Positions 38,070-41,871 of a DNA stretch of 41,871 bases are shown here, one piece after another; position 1 is the stretch's first letter; each line of letters begins with the position of its first letter. The DNA comes from a gamma proteobacterium symbiont of Ctena orbiculata (lineage in GTDB: Bacteria > Pseudomonadota > Gammaproteobacteria > Chromatiales > Chromatiaceae), in NCBI GenBank assembly GCA_003094555.1, contig NATW01000105.1, positions 1-41,871 of the forward strand, written 5' to 3'. The notes under the pieces were generated by a model that searched no databases, was not told the origin of the DNA, and saw only the letters and a program-made list of their open reading frames with translations. A program made the position numbers and the translations under genes.

Positions 38070-38175
38070 GGCGCCTGATGGTTGTCTTTCTCCGACGCCC
38101 CAACAGTAGATCCCTCTACTGACGGGGCTTACGCGGCATCCCTGCCGCTACTGCGAAACACAACCGTCAGGCGCC
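38070..38175. repeat. Palindromic three-way-junction element
   Basis: Outer arms GGCGCCTGATGGTTGT (38070-38085) and ACAACCGTCAGGCGCC (38160-38175) pair over 16 positions with a single G-T wobble. They enclose two further hairpins. The first is GCCCC/GGGGC plus CAGTAGA/TCTACTG (38097-38128), the second GCGGCA/TGCCGC (38133-38148). Both have the identical loop TCCC. The whole folds into a three-way junction on either strand. It lies between convergent operons and has no T-run. It may be a REP/BIME-like dispersed element, a bidirectional transcription barrier, or a structured RNA. Confidence 0.75.
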
Positions 38176-38196
38176 TACCAGCGTTGCTATGGTTGC

Positions 38197-38222
38197 AGGA
38201 TGGTCACTAACCACCCTCTTTA
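38197..38222 (+). terminator. Weak terminator candidate after the plus-strand GT operon
   Basis: AGGATGGT (38197-38204) and ACCACCCT (38210-38217) form an 8-bp stem with one mismatch and loop CACTA, followed by CTTT. It might end the heptosyltransferase operon, but the stem is imperfect and the T-run short. Confidence 0.3.
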
Positions 38223-38262
38223 ATGATTTCAGGCCCTAATCAGCCATGGATTGAACCCCGGG

Positions 38263-38457
38263 TCAGGTCAACCGGTTTTTTATATGCAGGGCGATCCATT
38301 TACGGTAGTAGCCCAGCAGTGGAAGCAAACCCGGCCAGAACGGTACACCCCGCTTGAGCAGCGGAAGAAAGGGTAAGGCATAGAGAAACAGTCTCGATGG
38401 ACTGAGGTAGCTGTTACTCGATGCAGTTTGTTGGTTGTTATGTGTTGTCGTTTTCAT
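38263..38457 (-). CDS. 64-residue membrane miniprotein, coupled to the GT2-HAD gene
   Basis: I do not recognise this family. The ATG (38457-38455) overlaps the stop of the GT2-HAD gene as ATGA, the usual sign of translational coupling, which supports a real gene. The product begins with a polar Thr/Asn/Ser-rich 20 residues, then a hydrophobic, proline-rich segment (LFLYALPFLPLL and FWPGLLPLLGYY) split by a charged KRG turn, and ends basic (RKWIALHIKNRLT). This suggests two short membrane helices or a re-entrant hairpin. It may be a membrane anchor or partner of the large upstream enzyme. It is the last gene of its operon. Confidence 0.65.
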   Translation of the reverse strand: MKTTTHNNQQTASSNSYLSPSRLFLYALPFLPLLKRGVPFWPGLLPLLGYYRKWIALHIKNRLT

Positions 38458-41400
38458 GAGTGTCTTACCACTTTCAAGACCCTGAACATGAAGTTCCATG
38501 CTTTGGTGGGGAGGTCGACAAACATGGCTGCCTTCCAGGGTGCATTGAGCAGGTTGTGCCATACCGCGCGTGGGTGAAACAGCACACCACCAAGTCTGAT
38601 GGGTGGTGCTTTCAGGTTCAGGATATTCTCATGGCCGAAGTCTTCACTGTGGGCAAGCCCGGTAATATGCTCAACCTCGTCTCTGGTGGGATAGATAATG
38701 GATCGCTCGAGGAGGGCGAAACCATACGGCCGCAGTTGAGCGAAGTCCAATCCCGTCAAGCGGTGGGCATTGATAAACGCCTCGGTGCTCGACAGGATAC
38801 CGGTATGGATCTGTTTGATTGATTCATTGCAATGAATCTCTGCTATTCGGTCTGCGGTGTCATCCTGTTTGAGGATGGGTGATATGGTTCCCTCATCATC
38901 CGCATAACCCAGGGTGGTCGCTTCCAGGGATCGCGCGCCCTGTTCAAAGAGCTCCTCGAACTCGGCGGCGGTTTTGAATGCCTCTTGGTCACTGTTGGCG
39001 TCATACAGCAGGCCGTGCACCCGGTTATCCTTGCCGAACTCTTTATGGATCTTGCCGACGAACGCGAAATAGTAACCGGACATTTTCGGGAAGTCGTGGC
39101 GATGGCCAAATGCGCGCTTGAGATATTTCTGGATCGTGCCGTTCCAGCCGATGTCCACAAAGGCGATGTTGTGGTGGGTGAAGAAACCCATTTGCTCCAG
39201 GTAGCGTTCCAGCCGTTCCTGGCAAAGGGTGCCGTATGCGCTGATTTTGGCCTGCACTTCCGGATCATCGAGAAAACTCTTGAGGCGTCTGTCCCGGTGA
39301 TCGGTGAGAGGTTTATCCATCGCTTTGAAACCGTGGCGATGGGCATGTGCTTCGAACTCATCCCTGTCCAGGCCGAAGGTTTTCAATATCGATAGCAGTC
39401 CCTGCTGTTTTGGATTGAAGAGTGCCATACGGGCCTGATCGAGCGTCATGCCCTGACTGATGGATGCGGCCATGATGGTCTTTCTGGATGCATAGAGATA
39501 GTCGCCCTGGGGACAATCATCCCCCTTCCACAGCTGGTAGAGCTGTTGAAAAATAAAGCCGTCTCTGGCAACGAAAAAGAGCTTGTCGATCCGATCCCGT
39601 CTGACAGCCTCAATCAAACCGGCCATGAAAATATTGAATACAGGTGCCAGCTGATGACGCCCATATCGATAGAAAAAGCTGTTTTCCTCCTGGCTGTCAG
39701 CCTGTTGTGCCAGTAGCGCATCGTATACCTGTGAAAACCACATGCCAGGCCAGGGGCCGCCGTGGTGACACATTTCGTGATGCAGCGCCTGATGCCTGCG
39801 TCGAATCAATTCATGTTTTTCATGCAGATGCAGGCCAACCCCGCCCTGAGTCAGCAATGCCTGACTGTCGGAGATCGGATTGTCTCCGATATGCAGCAGC
39901 TCCTCCGGACTCCATCCATGTTGTTCCAGGATATGCTGAAACAGTTTGCCTGAGTGTTTGCATAGGCCCGATTCTGAAGAGACGTGGAGTTCATCCAGCT
40001 TGTGCAGTAATCCTTTATCACTCAGGATCTCCTGGATATGTCGTTCTCCAAGATACATATCCGAGGTGGCGATCAGGGTAAGATCCTGCTGTTTGATCCA
40101 GTCCAGCAACTCAAGCATGCCGGGTTTGACATACAGGGCGAGACACTCCATCTCGACTTCGATCTTGTGGATCAGGGTTGCCAGCCGCTGCTTGGGAATC
40201 CCGGCATCCAGCTGTTCCACCCAATCATCCACCAGATCGTTGAAATGGCACTCACCGTCACCCCTGTTTTCCCGCGCCAGCGTGCGCAGGTGTAGTTCCG
40301 CTTTTTGCCGTGCCTGGCATGCGCTTGCAGCGGTATGGTCTCCGCCCAGGATTGCCGCAAGTTCACGACATACCGCCATCTGTACCGCTTCAGGGGGTTC
40401 GATGACCCGGGCCAGCAGGGTGTCAAAGATATCGAATGAGACACATTTGAGCCGGTGGCGATTTTTAAGGATGAATGCCTGGGTCTCCTGTATGTCGTGT
40501 ATCCGATGTTCTTTTCTGTTGAGGAAGCGTGTCAGCCGATTTCGGACGCGCTGAATAGGACTTACAATTTTGTTTCCCAGGCGGTACGAGGTGCTGTTAT
40601 AGATGGTGGATATCTGCTGTTGGTAATTCTGCTCGAGTTGTCTTTTGTTCTCTTCGATATGTTGTGTAAGTGAGGCGATCTGTTGTTGATGAGCTGTCTC
40701 TTTTTGCTCAATCGTGGCCTGCACATTGTCACCAAGCCAGTCTAACTGTTGTTTGATGAGGGAAAGATTAGTGTCGCGATACTGCCGGGAATGGGCAAAT
40801 ATTTCAGGTGTCGATCCGCTCAATAGTTGAAAGGTTTCTATAATCGCCGCAACCGGGTTCTCCTGGATGGTGTTCGCGCCGTGTATGCGGTATTGCACCA
40901 GAGCGCTGTCGTCCAGCAGGTCGGTCTTGCGCCCCGCGAGTATCAGTCTCAAGACGAATTCATAGTCGTGTACGTAGCGGTAATCGGCGAATCCGCCGTG
41001 CTTGTCGTATACCTCGCGGCTGAAGAAGAAATTCGATGTGGTAATCAGCAGATTACCCTTGCACAAAGCGGTCAGGAGTTGCTTGTTTTCCCGATAGGTC
41101 TCGAGCAGTCCTGAGTACCACTGGTTCCAGTAGCTGTCCGGGTCATCCATGGGTGAGCCATCGGCGCTGATCGGTTGCACTCTGGTTGCCAGGAAGGCAA
41201 TCCCTTCCTCTGTTGCCTTGGTATAGAGTTTTTGTAACCTGTCCGGACTGTAGGTGTCATCCGAATTGAGTATCGTCAGGAAATCACCCTTCGCCTGGGC
41301 CAGTCCCTCGTTGATGGTGGTGTGGGCGCCCAGATTTCGCTCATGTCGGGTAGCGTGAATTCGTTTGTCGGTGTAATCGTCGATCACAGGCCAGGATTCA

Positions 41401-41528
41401 TCCTGGGAACAGTCGTCGATGATGATCAGTTCCCAATCACTGAAGGATTGCCGGATGACACTTTCGATCGCCTGCGCAATGTAGCGTGCATGGTTATAGC
41501 AGGGGATGATAACGCTGATTGCTGGCAT
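38454..41528 (-). CDS. GT2 glycosyltransferase fused to HAD-type domain and COG5610-like C-terminus
   Basis: This 1024-residue protein has four parts. Residues 1-230 are a GT2 (GT-A) domain: ISVIIPCYNHARYIAQAIES, ELIIIDDCSQDES, the donor-metal site LNSDD (87-91) and GGFADYRYVHDYEFVLRL. Residues 255-345 form a Gln/Glu-rich coiled-coil linker. Residues 360-580 are a HAD-superfamily domain with VSFDIFDTLLAR (Asp366), LIATSDMY, the CKHSGK lysine and LLHIGDNPISD. Residues 600-1024 are a COG5610-like region with LFFVARDGFIFQQLYQL and FVDIGWNGTIQKYLK. In motif I the second Asp is displaced (D-I-F-D-T), as in some HAD subgroups. It probably makes a glycan linkage; whether it also cleaves or transfers phosphate is unknown. 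Its ATG follows an in-frame TAG and lies 9 bp from a MITE-like element. Confidence 0.85.
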   Translation of the reverse strand: MPAISVIIPCYNHARYIAQAIESVIRQSFSDWELIIIDDCSQDESWPVIDDYTDKRIHATRHERNLGAHTTINEGLAQAKGDFLTILNSDDTYSPDRLQKLYTKATEEGIAFLATRVQPISADGSPMDDPDSYWNQWYSGLLETYRENKQLLTALCKGNLLITTSNFFFSREVYDKHGGFADYRYVHDYEFVLRLILAGRKTDLLDDSALVQYRIHGANTIQENPVAAIIETFQLLSGSTPEIFAHSRQYRDTNLSLIKQQLDWLGDNVQATIEQKETAHQQQIASLTQHIEENKRQLEQNYQQQISTIYNSTSYRLGNKIVSPIQRVRNRLTRFLNRKEHRIHDIQETQAFILKNRHRLKCVSFDIFDTLLARVIEPPEAVQMAVCRELAAILGGDHTAASACQARQKAELHLRTLARENRGDGECHFNDLVDDWVEQLDAGIPKQRLATLIHKIEVEMECLALYVKPGMLELLDWIKQQDLTLIATSDMYLGERHIQEILSDKGLLHKLDELHVSSESGLCKHSGKLFQHILEQHGWSPEELLHIGDNPISDSQALLTQGGVGLHLHEKHELIRRRHQALHHEMCHHGGPWPGMWFSQVYDALLAQQADSQEENSFFYRYGRHQLAPVFNIFMAGLIEAVRRDRIDKLFFVARDGFIFQQLYQLWKGDDCPQGDYLYASRKTIMAASISQGMTLDQARMALFNPKQQGLLSILKTFGLDRDEFEAHAHRHGFKAMDKPLTDHRDRRLKSFLDDPEVQAKISAYGTLCQERLERYLEQMGFFTHHNIAFVDIGWNGTIQKYLKRAFGHRHDFPKMSGYYFAFVGKIHKEFGKDNRVHGLLYDANSDQEAFKTAAEFEELFEQGARSLEATTLGYADDEGTISPILKQDDTADRIAEIHCNESIKQIHTGILSSTEAFINAHRLTGLDFAQLRPYGFALLERSIIYPTRDEVEHITGLAHSEDFGHENILNLKAPPIRLGGVLFHPRAVWHNLLNAPWKAAMFVDLPTKAWNFMFRVLKVVRHS

Positions 41529-41536
41529 CTAGGGCC

Positions 41537-41871
41537 TGTTAACACTAATCCAATGCGCCCCGCAGGAAGTGCCCTTGGGGTGCGCTCTGCTGGGACTGTT
41601 TTTGCGCCCAGCAAGGCAGAATGAGCGTGGTGTAGCCCGGCTGCATGAGCGAATGATAACGCCGCTGGGCGCAAAAACAGCCCCAGCCCTTCGGGTTGCG
41701 CCCCGAAGGAAGTGCCCTTGGGGTGCGCCTGAAAAAGCGCCACTCAGCATTGCTCGTCGTTCATTTGGAGTGACCAAACTTCTCTCCTCGCGCCCGTAGG
41801 AAGTGCCCTTGGGGTGCGCTTTGATTGGCGTTTTTTCAGGCACAACAGAGTACATTGGATTAGTGTTAACA
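41537..41871. mobile_element. MITE-like element with 19-bp terminal inverted repeats
   Basis: TGTTAACACTAATCCAATG at 41537-41555 is the exact reverse complement of the last 19 bases of the window (41853-41871). The 335-bp interior has no gene. It carries two internal palindromes: arms 41589-41612/41664-41687 (24 bp, one mismatch) and 41727-41742/41826-41841 (16 bp, one mismatch). It also has three copies of a 22-bp core. Short size, TIRs and no transposase fit a non-autonomous element. The TIR may extend beyond the window, so the outer end and any target duplication cannot be defined. Confidence 0.75.
41564..41819 (+). repeat. Three direct copies of a 22-bp core repeat
   Basis: The core AGGAAGTGCCCTTGGGGTGC plus GC is identical at 41564-41585, 41707-41728 and 41798-41819. 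Each copy is preceded by a GCGCCC-type lead. Spacings (143 and 91 bp) are unequal, so it is not a CRISPR array. Confidence 0.9.

Noticed and set aside
38070-38175. tRNA or integron attC site
   Set aside because: The fold has only two inner arms with TCCC loops and no anticodon, T-arm consensus or CCA context. No integrase gene or cassette array is present, and no clear attC core sites are seen.
41555-41820. CRISPR array
   Set aside because: Three copies with unequal spacing, palindromic arms between them and terminal inverted repeats fit a MITE, not a CRISPR; no cas genes are present.
41529-41855. Open frames on both strands in the right-end repeat (repeating Pro-Lys-Gly-Thr-Ser)
   Set aside because: The protein repeats are simply the translated 22-bp DNA cores of a non-coding mobile element; all frames show the same pattern.

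Overview
The window reads as a chromosomal segment of a free-living-type gammaproteobacterium. The housekeeping gene order (aroQ-accB-accC-prmA-zinc-ribbon gene-dusB-fis-purH-purD, cutA-dsbD, fxsA near groES-groEL, glnE-ilvE-small zinc finger) is characteristic of that class. Moderate G+C, a CIRCE operator on groESL, NDH-2, a CutA/DsbD pair and a large surface-glycan locus would suit a Chromatiales-like lineage such as Sedimenticola or its symbiotic relatives. That placement is an inference from gene content; no rRNA or sulfur-oxidation gene is present to test it.

Region 1 (1-8787, minus strand) is one long run of core genes. aroQ (shikimate pathway) is followed by accB and accC (fatty acid initiation), prmA, a zinc-ribbon/DUF3426 membrane protein, and then dusB-fis and purH-purD. 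A well-formed promoter with a GC-rich discriminator lies 32 nt before dusB, so dusB-fis probably has its own growth-rate-controlled start. purD runs off the left edge.

Region 2 (8956-14681) holds dsbD with a duplicated N-terminal periplasmic domain, cutA, a CsgG-like lipoprotein with its own terminator, fxsA (plus strand), a PPK2 polyphosphate kinase and an FKBP-type isomerase. Region 3 (14792-19021) is the groES-groEL operon under a sigma-70 promoter overlapped by a perfect CIRCE element and closed by a strong terminator, followed by a chemoreceptor. Region 4 (19445-26320) has glnE, ilvE and a zinc-finger protein, then accessory genes: a large lipoprotein with a possible MACPF-like core, a membrane-anchored TPR protein and an 80-residue orphan.

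Region 5 (26506-41528) is a surface-polysaccharide/LPS locus. It has two tandem GT4 transferases, an NDH-2 gene, a minus-strand operon (GT4, O-antigen ligase/polymerase, GT4, sulfotransferase), a divergent plus-strand operon (GT9 heptosyltransferase, GT4, GT4), and a minus-strand pair made of a 1024-residue GT2-HAD fusion translationally coupled to a 64-residue membrane miniprotein. Together these would build, ligate and probably sulfate or phosphate-modify a cell-surface glycan.

Two non-coding structures stand out. One is a 106-nt palindromic three-way-junction element between the convergent glycan operons (38070-38175). The other is a MITE-like element at the right edge (41537-41871) with perfect 19-bp terminal inverted repeats, two long internal palindromes and three copies of a 22-bp repeat. 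It abuts the start of the GT2-HAD gene and may mark a contig end.
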